Source: Humimonas sp964465015 (lineage in GTDB: Bacteria; Gemmatimonadota; Gemmatimonadetes; Palauibacterales; Palauibacteraceae). From it: a DNA stretch of 64,000 bases. Numbering within the stretch: position 1 is the stretch's first letter; each line of letters begins with the position of its first letter. The notes under the pieces were generated by a model. It worked only from the letters and a program-made list of their open reading frames with translations, was not told the origin of the DNA and ran no database searches. Below are positions 50,151 to 58,738 of this stretch, one piece after another. Location of the stretch: positions 46,241 to 110,240 of the forward strand of contig CAYXHP010000013.1 of the NCBI GenBank assembly GCA_964465015.1, given 5' to 3'. The translations under genes were made by a program, and so were the position numbers.

Positions 50151-53056
50151 GAGCGCGCCTCCAGCGCCCGGGCCTCGGCCACGTCCCGCTCGTAGGCCGG
50201 GTCGGGTCGGCTCCACATCCTCAGGACCTCGCGGGCGTAGCGGCATGCGCGACGCGGACGGTCCGCCTCGAGCGCGGCCTCCGCGCCGAGCAGGCGGCCC
50301 ACGGTCCCCAGCGCCCAGTCCACCTCCCCCGCCTGGACGAGCGGGCTCGCGTACGCCACGGCTCCGGGGGCCCCTTCGAAGTCCGAGTTCTCCTGCCAGG
50401 TGAGGGACGCGAGGGCCGCGGCGGGGCGGTTCGTGCGTGCCTGCCAGTCGGCCCGGAGCAGGTGGAGCGCCGCCCGGGCGAACGGCGCCTCGAGGTCCGC
50501 GGCCGAGTCGTAGGCCAGGACGGGCTCGCTGATCCTGAGTGCGCTGTCCAGGTCCCCCTGCGCGGCCCGGCGGGCCGCGGCAAGCACGAGAGCCAGGCGG
50601 CCTCCCACCGAGTCCGTGCCCGGCGAGCCCACGACCGCCGCCCAGCGGTCGCCCACCCGGAGGTCCAGCCGTCCGTAGGCGTCCAGGGCCAGCGCCCAGG
50701 CCGCCTGGCGGCGCGGGCTGGACTCGGTCGAGGGCGAGCCGGCGAGCTCTCGGAGCCTGGCGCGGGCCGCCCGGACGTGCTCCTCGGGCACGCCGGGGAA
50801 CCCGAGGCTGGCGGGCACGACCCGCCACGCGGAGGCCTCGACGCGGCCCCGGTCATCGCCCGAGAGCGCGGCGGCCGAGTCCAGGTGGGCCAGGGCCTCC
50901 GACGGTCGGCCGGCGGCCATGAGGGCCAGCCCTTGCGCCACGTGGCCGCTGAGGCGAGCCCGTGACCGGGCTCCGGCCGACGCGACCAGCGCGGCGCCCA
51001 GCTCGAGCTCGGTGCGGTCCAGGTCCAGCGTGGGCCCGGGGAGTCGCGACCAACGCATCAGGAAGACCACGTCCGGACGTCTTCCCAGAAGGTGGCGTCG
51101 CCCGGCCGCGACGCTGTCGGGGGCGAAGCGCTCCCGCCACGCCTGGGCCTGGACCCGAGTCATGACGGACGACCCTCCGGGCGAGGCGGCGTCCAGCGAC
51201 CGCAGGCGCCGCACGGCTTCGGCGGCCTCGCGTCGCTTGCCGAGTCGGATTCGCACTTCGGCGAGATGCTCCCAGGCGGGCTGGAGGAAGGAGTCGCGGG
51301 CCACGGCCAGCTCGAGGACGGTCTCGGCGCTGTCCACGGGGATCCCCCACAGCGGTCCACGGTGGAAGAGCTCGTCCGCGAACAGGAGCGTGGCGTACGC
51401 GTCGTGGGGGTAGTCCCGCAGGATGTCGCGGTACCGGGCGAACTGGGCCGGCCCCGGGGGTGCGAGGCGCGCCGCGAGCAGGCGCCGGTCCAGCGGACCG
51501 AGGCCGGAGGCTCCATCGCCCTGGAGCCGCTCCAGGTCGACGTCCGTGGGTGCCAGCTGCCACCGGTGCACGTCGGCGAGTCGCCACCGCGCCAGCGGGA
51601 AGTCGGGCTGGATGGCCAGTGCGGCGTCGTAGGACGAGTCGGCCCGCTCCCAGTCTCCCGCCTCGAAGGCGTCCTCCCCGCGAAGGAACGCCGCCACCGC
51701 CTGGACGTGGAGTCCCCCGAACACCGAGATGCCTCCCGAGGAAAGCGTCCGACCCAGCCTCCCCAGCAGCGCCACGGCCACCGAGTCCCCCAGCGCCTGC
51801 GGCGGGTCGAGGGCCGGTCCGCGGATCGGTCCCGGGACGGGGAGCGATCCCCCGCCGGCGCTCACCAGCTCCAGTCGCGCCTCGAGCGTGTCGCGGGCGG
51901 GTCGGGCCAGGACGCACGAGACGACCCGCCGGACGTGCAGGGCCGCCGGGGCCAGGCCGGTCGCCGACGGGTCGCGCGCCCGGTGCTCGCCGGGCCGGGT
52001 CCACCAGCGGAACGAGGTGAAGGAGGAGCGCGTCCGAAGGTGCGGGATGCCCTGCAGGTCCAGGGTGGCGATCCGGGCCACCGAGCGCGCCAGGGCCGAG
52101 TCGCCGACGGAGGCGGGCACGCAGGGGAGCACGGCCAGGTCCGCCAGGGTGCGGTCGGCGGCGTCTGTGCCGCGGGTTTCATGGCGCAGGAGCACGAGCC
52201 CGGCGATCCCGGCCAGGACGAGGAGCGCGATCCCGGCGATGGCGCCTCGTCGACGGCGCCCGGGGCCCTTCCCGCCGGCGGCGGCCGCCAGCGCCACGCG
52301 GAAGGCCGCGGCGTCGGGCCACCGGTCGCCCGGAGACGGAGCCAGGGCTCGCCGCAGGACCGAGGCGACCGGGACGGCGATGCCCGACCAATCCGCCTCG
52401 TCGACCGGGACGGCGAGGCGCCACTTCCGGCCCGTCAGGCACTCGTACAGGACCATGGCCACGGCGTAGAGGTCGGCCGATGCCGTCGGCTCGCCGCCCT
52501 CCGCCTGCTCCGGCGCCATGTAGCCCGGTGTGCCGAGGGCACCGGAGTCCGTGGGGCTTTCGGGACCGTCTCCGGAGGGCCGCGCGATGCCGAAGTCGGC
52601 CAGGAGGGCGTGCCCTCCCGGGAGGAGGATGTTCTCGGGCTTCACGTCCCGGTGCACGATGCCGGCGGCGTGGACCGCCTCCAGAGCCCCCAGCACGCTC
52701 CGGCCGATGGCGATGCAGCGCTCGGCCGGGGGCCGCCCACGCTCCAGGCACGTCCGGAGGCTCTGGCCTCCCACGTGATCCATGACGTAGAAGGACAGGC
52801 CCCCGGCCTCTCCCGCGCGGTGGACCGGCACGATGTTGGGGTGGGCGACCTGAGCGAGGAGACGCGCCTCGCGCAGGAAGCGGCGGGCTCCCCGCGCGGT
52901 CGCGAGCTCCGGGCGGAGCACCTTGATGGCCACCGTGCGGTCCAGAGCGACGTCGGTGGCCAGGTACACGATGGCCGAGGCCCCGTGCGCCAGCTCCCGC
53001 TCCACCCGGTACTCGGGCGCGAGCGCGTCCCGGAGGCGGTCCTCGAGGGACGACAT
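50138..53056 (-). CDS. transmembrane serine/threonine protein kinase with extracytoplasmic TPR-like region
   Basis: This 972-residue Hanks-type kinase shows Lys45 in VAIKVLRPE, HRDVKPENILL, LADFGIARP and GYMAPEQAEGG, so the catalytic residues are complete, while the glycine loop reads LAHGASAIVY. A membrane helix (AIAGIALLVLAGIAGLVLL) is near residue 285. The last 650 residues are helical repeat-like, with a beta-rich part after the membrane (about 305-440) and many TPR-like pairs. The regulator gene overlaps its end. A TTGACC-N17-TAGGCT promoter lies about 80 nt upstream. Likely input: a periplasmic ligand; output: the BTAD regulator. Confidence 0.92.
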   Translation of the reverse strand: MSSLEDRLRDALAPEYRVERELAHGASAIVYLATDVALDRTVAIKVLRPELATARGARRFLREARLLAQVAHPNIVPVHRAGEAGGLSFYVMDHVGGQSLRTCLERGRPPAERCIAIGRSVLGALEAVHAAGIVHRDVKPENILLPGGHALLADFGIARPSGDGPESPTDSGALGTPGYMAPEQAEGGEPTASADLYAVAMVLYECLTGRKWRLAVPVDEADWSGIAVPVASVLRRALAPSPGDRWPDAAAFRVALAAAAGGKGPGRRRRGAIAGIALLVLAGIAGLVLLRHETRGTDAADRTLADLAVLPCVPASVGDSALARSVARIATLDLQGIPHLRTRSSFTSFRWWTRPGEHRARDPSATGLAPAALHVRRVVSCVLARPARDTLEARLELVSAGGGSLPVPGPIRGPALDPPQALGDSVAVALLGRLGRTLSSGGISVFGGLHVQAVAAFLRGEDAFEAGDWERADSSYDAALAIQPDFPLARWRLADVHRWQLAPTDVDLERLQGDGASGLGPLDRRLLAARLAPPGPAQFARYRDILRDYPHDAYATLLFADELFHRGPLWGIPVDSAETVLELAVARDSFLQPAWEHLAEVRIRLGKRREAAEAVRRLRSLDAASPGGSSVMTRVQAQAWRERFAPDSVAAGRRHLLGRRPDVVFLMRWSRLPGPTLDLDRTELELGAALVASAGARSRARLSGHVAQGLALMAAGRPSEALAHLDSAAALSGDDRGRVEASAWRVVPASLGFPGVPEEHVRAARARLRELAGSPSTESSPRRQAAWALALDAYGRLDLRVGDRWAAVVGSPGTDSVGGRLALVLAAARRAAQGDLDSALRISEPVLAYDSAADLEAPFARAALHLLRADWQARTNRPAAALASLTWQENSDFEGAPGAVAYASPLVQAGEVDWALGTVGRLLGAEAALEADRPRRACRYAREVLRMWSRPDPAYERDVAEARALEARSCAR

Positions 53057-53136
53057 GGCGTGCCTCCCCGGGGCGGCCGGGTGTTCCCTCGCGGAAGGAG
53101 GAGTGCGCGGAGCGAGGGTGGCCGCGTCCCGAAACC

Positions 53137-53165
53137 AGCCTAGGCGGGCTCTCCGCCGCGGTCAA
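53137..53165 (-). promoter_or_regulatory. predicted promoter of the Ser/Thr kinase-regulator operon
   Basis: Minus-strand TTGACC (53165-53160) and TAGGCT (53142-53137) are 17 nt apart. The elements overlap the queD stop codon. The start near 53130 gives a leader of about 74 nt. Confidence 0.55.
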
Positions 53166-53667
53166 GCGCCCCGCCCAGCGCCAGTCGGCAGCGCCCGGTC
53201 AGGCCAGGGGACTCCTCCACCTCGACCACGACGAGCGACGGGCGGCGGGGAGCCGCGTCCGCCACCCTCTCGGCGACCCCGCGAGCGAGGTATTCGGCCA
53301 TCAGCTCGGCGCTCGTGTTCGCGATCGGGAGGACGACCACGTCGCGCACCGGGAGGACGATGTCCCGGGCCTCGGTCCGCACGACCAGATCGTCGCCCTT
53401 CTCTTCCATCTCCAGGTGTGGACTCCGGCCGGCGATGAGCGTGCGGTGGTCCAGCGGCCCGATGAGCCTCTCGATGGCCTCCCTGAGCACCAGGAAGTCG
53501 AGCACGAGGCCGTGCTCGTCCAGCCCGCCCCGCACCGTGACCTCCACGCGGTAGTTGTGGCCGTGTACGGCCTCGCACTGGCCCCCACCGTACGTGAGGA
53601 AGTGGGCGGCCGCGAAGGCGAGTCGGTCGCCACGGACCGTGATCTCGAAGGTCTCGTCCGGCTCCAT
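53140..53667 (-). CDS. queD: 6-carboxytetrahydropterin synthase (QueD family)
   Basis: This 175-residue enzyme shows the zinc histidines His22, His35 and His37 in FAAAHFLTYGG and CEAVHGHNYRVEV, with Cys31 just before as the catalytic thiol. GLVLDFLVLREAIE and TSAELMAEYLARGV match the family. It converts dihydroneopterin triphosphate to 6-carboxytetrahydropterin in queuosine and 7-deazaguanine synthesis. No queC or queE is in the window, so other pterin roles are possible. The ATG is followed upstream by a weak promoter match. Confidence 0.92.
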   Translation of the reverse strand: MEPDETFEITVRGDRLAFAAAHFLTYGGGQCEAVHGHNYRVEVTVRGGLDEHGLVLDFLVLREAIERLIGPLDHRTLIAGRSPHLEMEEKGDDLVVRTEARDIVLPVRDVVVLPIANTSAELMAEYLARGVAERVADAAPRRPSLVVVEVEESPGLTGRCRLALGGALDRGGEPA

Positions 53668-53710
53668 GCGCTTTCGCCTCGCGGTCGTGGTGGGGGTGGG
53701 CTCCGGTGGC

Positions 53711-53739
53711 ACGATACCGGGGACGAAGGTGATGGTCCA
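53711..53739 (-). promoter_or_regulatory. possible promoter of queD
   Basis: Minus-strand TGGACC (53739-53734) and TATCGT (53716-53711) are 17 nt apart, placing the start near 53704 and a 37-nt leader. The plus half of this divergent gap (to 53873) shows no promoter I can support for larE. Confidence 0.4.
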
Positions 53740-53951
53740 GCGAGCGCGGAGGCCGCGCCTCTCTTGCCCCCCGGCCGACCGCGGTAGAAGCTGAGGTCGC
53801 CGGGTGAAACGCCGGCGGGCCCGGAGCGTACTGTGTAGACGTCGGACACGAGTCCACCGGAGGGAGGAGACCGATCGACGGCAGCGGGTCGGGGGCGGAC
53901 CACGACCGTCTGGAGCGGAAGCGCCGGGCGCTCGACCAGCGGCTGCGCTCC

Positions 53952-54728
53952 ATGGGGAGCGTCCTTGTCGCATACAGCGGCGGAGTGGATTCGGTCTTCC
54001 TGGCCGCCGAGGCGGTCCGCGTGCTGGGACCCGCGCGCACCCTGGCGGTGACCGGGATGAGCCCGTCGGTGGCCTCGGTCCAGCGCTCCACCGCCGCACG
54101 GGTAGCGCGCCGGTTCGGCATCCCGTGGCGAAGGCTCGACACCTCCGAGATGGAAGACCCGCGATACGTGGCCAACGACGGCCGGCGCTGCTATCACTGC
54201 AAGACCGAGCTCTACGGCCGCCTCGCCCGCAAGGCGGCCGAGTGGGGCTACTCCACCGTGCTCGATGGAGCCAACGCCGATGACGCGAACGAGTATCGTC
54301 CTGGCGCCCGAGCGGCTGCCGAAGCGGGCGTGCGCTCGCCGCTCCAGGAGGCGGGGATCTCCAAGTCGGAGCTGCGCGCCCTGTCGCGGGAGCTGGGGCT
54401 TCCCACCTGGGATGCGCCGGCATCGCCGTGCCTGGCCAGCCGCCTGGCCTACGGGGTGCCGGTGACCGAGGAACGGCTGGAGCAGGTCGAGGAGGCCGAG
54501 CGGGCGCTCAGGGCCTGGGGCGAGCGGGGGAACCTGCGAGTGCGTCACCACGGCGGGGCGGCGCGGATAGAGGTCGAGCCCGAGCGGCTGGCCGGATGGA
54601 GCGACACCGCCCGTTGCCGGGATGTGGTCCGCGAGCTCCGCAGGGTGGGCTTCGATCGGGTCCTCCTGGATCTGGAGGGATACCGGCGCGGATCCCTGAA
54701 CCGCGCGCTCGTGTCGATCGCCTCGTGA
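53952..54728 (+). CDS. larE: LarE-type ATP-dependent sulfur transferase
   Basis: This protein of at least 258 residues has the PP-loop AYSGGVDSVFLAAEA, the RRCYHCKTELYG segment, the SPCLASRLAYG segment with a candidate sacrificial Cys, and the C-terminal FDRVLLDLEGYRRGSLN. LarE makes the nickel-pincer cofactor precursor by donating sulfur. No larB or larC is in the window. The ATG used here has no ribosome site and cuts into the conserved helix: codons upstream (LERKRRALDQRLRSMGS) still look like LarE. A GGGAGGAG at 53862-53869 precedes an in-frame ATC at 53874, so the true start may be a rare codon. Confidence 0.88.
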   Translation: MGSVLVAYSGGVDSVFLAAEAVRVLGPARTLAVTGMSPSVASVQRSTAARVARRFGIPWRRLDTSEMEDPRYVANDGRRCYHCKTELYGRLARKAAEWGYSTVLDGANADDANEYRPGARAAAEAGVRSPLQEAGISKSELRALSRELGLPTWDAPASPCLASRLAYGVPVTEERLEQVEEAERALRAWGERGNLRVRHHGGAARIEVEPERLAGWSDTARCRDVVRELRRVGFDRVLLDLEGYRRGSLNRALVSIAS

Positions 54729-54742
54729 GGGGAGGGGAGAGG

Positions 54743-54991
54743 ATGGTGGTGGAGCTCGAACAGTTGCTCGCCCGACGTCTCGGCCTGCCACGCGGGTGTG
54801 CGGCGGTCGAGCCCGGAGGGCGCGAGGGGGAGATCGCCGTGGTGCGGGTGCCCGCCGACGCGGTGGGACGGCTGCTCCGTTCGGGGCTCCGCGAGGAGCT
54901 GGTGGGCCGGGCCCGCGCCGCGGGCTTCCGGCACGCCGCGCTCGACCTCGAGCTGTCCGGCGGAGCCGACGTCCCGCCGGGCGACGCCTGA
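54743..54991 (+). CDS. small protein resembling the LarE C-terminal domain
   Basis: This 82-residue protein begins at an ATG with GGGGAGGGGAG upstream, 14 nt after larE. Its pattern EIAVVRVPADAVGRLL, then GLREELVGRARAAGFRHAALDLE, parallels the LarE end (ARIEVEPERLAG, then VVRELRRVGFDRVLLDLE). It looks like a detached duplicate of that domain. It probably helps LarE or pairs with it, but no function is known. The next gene thpR starts 12 nt after the stop. Confidence 0.65.
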   Translation: MVVELEQLLARRLGLPRGCAAVEPGGREGEIAVVRVPADAVGRLLRSGLREELVGRARAAGFRHAALDLELSGGADVPPGDA

Positions 54992-55003
54992 GCGGAGGCC
55001 ACG

Positions 55004-55570
55004 GTGCGCCTGTTCGTCGCCATCAACCCGCCGCGACCCCTTCGCCGCCTCATCCACGACGGGACCGCTTCCCTCCGGGATATGGGGCTCCCGGCCCGCT
55101 GGGTCGACACCGATCAGCTCCATCTCACGCTCAAGTTCATCGGTGAGGTGCGGGAGCAGGAGCTGGACGACATGAAGCGGGCCCTGCGCGAGGCCGTGGC
55201 CGGCTACCCTCCCTTCGAGCTCCAGCTCGAAGGGGTGGGCGCCTTCCCGTCTCTCCGGCGGCCCCGGGTCATCTGGCTCGGCATCGGCGCCACGCTGCCG
55301 CTCCGCGCCCTCAAGCACGACGTGGAGCACGCCTATGCTCAGCTCGGCGTCGAGCGGGAGTCGCGGGCCTTCCACCCGCACCTCACCCTGGGGCGCGCCC
55401 ACGACCGGGCCCAGGCGGGGGAGTTCCGGGAGCTGGAGCGACTGGCGAGCCGCATCGAGGTCCGCGGCGGCTTCGAGGTGGACAGACTGCAGCTGATGCG
55501 GAGCCGGCTGGGCCCGGACGGGGCGCGCTACGCGGTCGAGGCCTCGGCCGAGCTGGAAGGCCCGGAGTGA
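55004..55570 (+). CDS. thpR: RNA 2',3'-cyclic phosphodiesterase
   Basis: This 188-residue protein shows both HxT motifs of the 2H family: HLTLKFIGEV (His40-Thr42) and HPHLTLGRA near residues 126-128. MRLFVAINPP at the start is typical of ThpR. It hydrolyses 2',3'-cyclic phosphate ends of RNA or ligates tRNA halves in vitro. The GTG is 12 nt after the small LarE-like gene. Its stop overlaps the next GTG. Confidence 0.93.
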   Translation: MRLFVAINPPRPLRRLIHDGTASLRDMGLPARWVDTDQLHLTLKFIGEVREQELDDMKRALREAVAGYPPFELQLEGVGAFPSLRRPRVIWLGIGATLPLRALKHDVEHAYAQLGVERESRAFHPHLTLGRAHDRAQAGEFRELERLASRIEVRGGFEVDRLQLMRSRLGPDGARYAVEASAELEGPE

Positions 55571-56211
55571 TCCGCAGCTGCCTGGCCCGCATCGGCTGCC
55601 TCACCCTCGTGGTGCTCTTGGCGGCCGGGGCCTGGCTCGAGCGCGACACGCTGCTCGGGTGGTGGCGCGCGCACGTGGCGGACGCATCGGTGGTGAACGG
55701 CGCGCCGACCGCCGAGCTCGGGCGTCGTAGCTCGCGCAAGCTGGACGACTTCCTCCGGGGCCGGGGCGCGGACCACGTGAGCTTCGACGCCACCGAGCTC
55801 CAGAGTCTGGTGGACTACCGCTACCGGGACTCGCTCCCGTCCGGCGTGTCGAATGCGCGGATCGCGCTCGACGACTCCACCCTGGAGGCGAGCGCGGCCC
55901 TGAGGGTCGAGGATCTCATGCATGGCAAGGCCCCGGATGCGCTGCGCGGCCTCCTGGGAGATTCGGCCCGGGCCACCGCCGAGCTCCAGCCCGAGGTCCA
56001 GGCGCCGGGCGTGCTCCTTCTGAAGGTGCGGAGCGTGTCGGCGGGCGGGCTCCCGATCCCGAACCTGATGATCCCGTGGTTGCTCCAGCAGACGGGGCTG
56101 TCGAACGGGAACGGACCGGCCCGCGCGGTGGCGCTCGCCGTCCCCCGGGACGTCACCGGCGTGCGGGTGACCGACGGGAAGCTCCTGCTCGAGAGGGGGC
56201 GGCCGCGCTGA
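55567..56211 (+). CDS. exported or membrane-anchored protein of unknown function
   Basis: This 214-residue protein has an N-terminal hydrophobic anchor (IGCLTLVVLLAAGAWL) and a mature part of alternating strands: FDATELQSLVDYRYRDSLPS, ALRVEDLMHGKAPDA and VRSVSAGGLPIPNLMIPWLL. The pattern is reminiscent of DUF2993/LmeA-like lipid-binding periplasmic proteins, but this is uncertain. The GTG overlaps the thpR stop in GTGA, so they are likely co-translated. Confidence 0.6.
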   Translation: MIRSCLARIGCLTLVVLLAAGAWLERDTLLGWWRAHVADASVVNGAPTAELGRRSSRKLDDFLRGRGADHVSFDATELQSLVDYRYRDSLPSGVSNARIALDDSTLEASAALRVEDLMHGKAPDALRGLLGDSARATAELQPEVQAPGVLLLKVRSVSAGGLPIPNLMIPWLLQQTGLSNGNGPARAVALAVPRDVTGVRVTDGKLLLERGRPR

Positions 56212-56306
56212 GACGCATCGGAGCGGCGCGCTCGGCCGCCCCGGGGCGACGAACGAAGATCCGAGCGCATGGGGCACGACAGGCGACTTCGAGGAAGAGA
56301 GAGAGG

Positions 56307-57797
56307 ATGGCCCAGACCTACCAGAACTTCATAGACGGGGAGTGGACCGCGGGCTCGAGCGGCGAGACGTTCGAGAACCGGAACCCCGCGCGCATGTCGG
56401 ACCTCATCGGGCTATTCCCGGCGTCCACGGCGGAGGACGTCGACCGGGCCGTCGCGTCGGCCCGGCGGGGCTTCGAGCTCTGGCGAGGCGTGCCGGCCCC
56501 CGAGCGGGGGCTCGTCCTGCAGCGGGCGGGCGAGCTGATGGTCGATCGCAAGGAAGAGCTCGCGCGCGCGCAGACCCGCGAGATGGGGAAGGTGCTCGAG
56601 GAGACGCGGGGCGACGTGCAGGAGGCGATCGACACCGCCTTCTACGCGGCCGGCGAGGGTCGGCGGCTGTTCGGGCGGACCGTGCCCTCGGAGCTGCGCG
56701 ACAAGTGGGCGATGAGCTACCGCCGGCCGATCGGGGTGTTCGGCATCATCACGCCGTTCAACTTCCCGACCGCGATCCCAAGCTGGAAGATCTTCCCGGC
56801 GCTCCTGTGTGGGAACGCGGTCGTGTTCAAGCCGGCCGAGGACGTGCCTCACTCCGCCAACCTGTTCGTGGAGGTCCTGCTCGAGGCCGGTGTGCCGCCC
56901 GAGGTCCTGCAGCTGGTCCACGGCGCGGGGGAAACGGTCGGCGAGGCCATCGTCGAGCATCCCGACGTGGACGGCATCTCGTTCACGGGCTCCACCGCCA
57001 CGGGCTCGATCATCGCCTCGGCCGCCGGCCGCATGCACAAGCGGGTTTCGCTCGAGATGGGAGGCAAGAACGCCCAGATCGTGCTGCCCGATGCCGACCT
57101 GGGCCTGGCCCTGGACGGGGTGCTGTGGGGAGCGTTCGGTACCACCGGCCAGCGGTGTACGGCCACCAGCCGGCTGCTCCTGCACCGCGACATCCACGAC
57201 GAGCTCGTGGAGCGGCTCGTCGAGGAGGCGGGCAATCTGGTGCTCGGGGACGGTCTCGAGGAGGGCACGGACGTGGGTCCGCTCATCCACGCGGCGGCCG
57301 CCGAGAAGGTGGAGTCCTACGTGCGGATCGGAACGGAAGAAGGCGCGCGCGTCGCCTGCGGCGGGGAGAGGGCCACCGAGGGAGAGCTGGCCGAGGGGTG
57401 GTTCTTCCAGCCCACCATCCTCACCGGCGTCGAGGCTGGAATGCGGGTCGAGCAGGAGGAGATCTTCGGACCGGTGCTCTCGGTGATCGCCTTCGACGAG
57501 CTGGACGAGGCCATCGAGATCAACAACGATGTGCCCTACGGGCTCTCCTCGGCGCTCTACACGCGGGACGTGCTCGCCGCCTTCCGGGCCATCGAGCGGC
57601 TCGACAACGGCATCACCTACATCAACGCCCCGACCATCGGCGCGGAGGCGCATCTCCCCTTCGGAGGCGTGAAGGGGACCGGCAACGGCCACAGGGAGGG
57701 GGGCTGGGAGGTCTACGAATTCTACAGCGAAACCAAGGTCGCCTACGTAGACTATAGTGGGCGCCTGCAGCGGGCCCAGATCGACGTGTCGTGGTAG
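56307..57797 (+). CDS. aldehyde dehydrogenase family protein
   Basis: This 496-residue NAD(P)-dependent enzyme shows GIITPFNFPTAIPSWKI, the cofactor-side FTGSTATGS, the general base Glu in LEMGGKN near residue 250, the nucleophile Cys in GQRCTAT near 284 and EIFGPVLSV. The late region with APTIGAEAHLPFGGVKGTGNGHREGG is close to semialdehyde-type ALDHs. Its substrate cannot be named from sequence. The ATG with GAGAGG was chosen; a longer open frame overlaps the previous gene. lepB follows about 100 nt later. Confidence 0.92.
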   Translation: MAQTYQNFIDGEWTAGSSGETFENRNPARMSDLIGLFPASTAEDVDRAVASARRGFELWRGVPAPERGLVLQRAGELMVDRKEELARAQTREMGKVLEETRGDVQEAIDTAFYAAGEGRRLFGRTVPSELRDKWAMSYRRPIGVFGIITPFNFPTAIPSWKIFPALLCGNAVVFKPAEDVPHSANLFVEVLLEAGVPPEVLQLVHGAGETVGEAIVEHPDVDGISFTGSTATGSIIASAAGRMHKRVSLEMGGKNAQIVLPDADLGLALDGVLWGAFGTTGQRCTATSRLLLHRDIHDELVERLVEEAGNLVLGDGLEEGTDVGPLIHAAAAEKVESYVRIGTEEGARVACGGERATEGELAEGWFFQPTILTGVEAGMRVEQEEIFGPVLSVIAFDELDEAIEINNDVPYGLSSALYTRDVLAAFRAIERLDNGITYINAPTIGAEAHLPFGGVKGTGNGHREGGWEVYEFYSETKVAYVDYSGRLQRAQIDVSW

Positions 57798-57896
57798 GCG
57801 CGACCCCCGGTGCTTGATGAGAGCGACGTGAGGCGCAGAGTGGAGCTTGGGGAGGGAAGGACGGCAGGGAGTCCGGACACGGAGGCTGGGCCAACG

Positions 57897-58691
57897 ATGA
57901 CGGGCGACGGACCGGGCGAGTCGGCGACGCGGTCCGGGGAGCTCCCCGGGAGTGCGGACACGACCAGCCGGGAGGGGCGGCCCGAGCCGCCTTCGCTCCT
58001 GCGCTGGGTCTGGGACTGGACCAAGACCATCGCCACGGCGGTCCTGATCTTCCTGCTCATCCGGACCTTCGTGGTCGAGGCGTTCCAGATTCCGACCGGG
58101 TCCATGGAGAACACCCTGCTGATCGGCGACTTCCTGCTGGTCAACAAGGCGGCGTACGGGGCCGAAGTCCCGGGCACCGACTGGTCGCTGCCGGCTTTCG
58201 AGCAGCCGCACCGGGGCGACGTGGTCGTCTTCCAACCTCCGCCGTCGGCCGGCCAGACGCCCTCCACGCGCTACGTGAAGCGGATCGTCGGCGTGCCCGG
58301 GGACACGCTCTCCATGCGGAACGGGGTCCTGTACCGACAGGGCCACCGGGTGAGCGAGCCCTACGTCAAGCACATCCGCCCCCACCGGGACCTGACCAAC
58401 CCGAGCTTCGGGTGGCAGCGCCACTACCTTGTCCGGGCGGCCAAAGCCGCGGGCAGCTACCGGCCCACCCGCGACAACTGGGGTCCGATCTCCGTGCCGA
58501 CCGGACATTACTTCGTGATGGGGGACAACCGGGACAACTCCGAGGACTCGCGCTACTGGGGATTCGTTCCCCGGGACGCCATTCGGGGCAAGCCCTTGAT
58601 CGTGTACTACTCCTATCGGGAGCGCAGCACGGCCTCGCTCCCGTGGCTCACCCAGATCCGTTGGGGGCGGTTCCTCACGCCCATTCGTTGA
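57897..58691 (+). CDS. lepB: signal peptidase I
   Basis: This 264-residue membrane protease cleaves Sec and Tat signal peptides. A single helix (TAVLIFLLIRTFVV) is at about 45-58. The serine lies in PTGSMENTLLIGD near residue 69 and the lysine in YVKRIVGVPGD near 128. The GDNRDNSEDSRYWGFV box is intact. The ATG follows GGAGG at a long distance; a GTG at 57810 would extend the protein by 29 residues without similarity. It serves the many exported proteins in this window. Confidence 0.94.
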   Translation: MTGDGPGESATRSGELPGSADTTSREGRPEPPSLLRWVWDWTKTIATAVLIFLLIRTFVVEAFQIPTGSMENTLLIGDFLLVNKAAYGAEVPGTDWSLPAFEQPHRGDVVVFQPPPSAGQTPSTRYVKRIVGVPGDTLSMRNGVLYRQGHRVSEPYVKHIRPHRDLTNPSFGWQRHYLVRAAKAAGSYRPTRDNWGPISVPTGHYFVMGDNRDNSEDSRYWGFVPRDAIRGKPLIVYYSYRERSTASLPWLTQIRWGRFLTPIR

Positions 58692-58738
58692 TTCGGCCGG
58701 TGATCCCACCTGCCGTGCGCCGCGCCTCGGGAAACCTC

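Noticed and set aside
57750..57770. A TATAGT box at the end of the ALDH gene as lepB promoter
   Set aside because: No acceptable -35 box lies 16-18 nt upstream, and the motif is inside codons of the conserved C-terminus.
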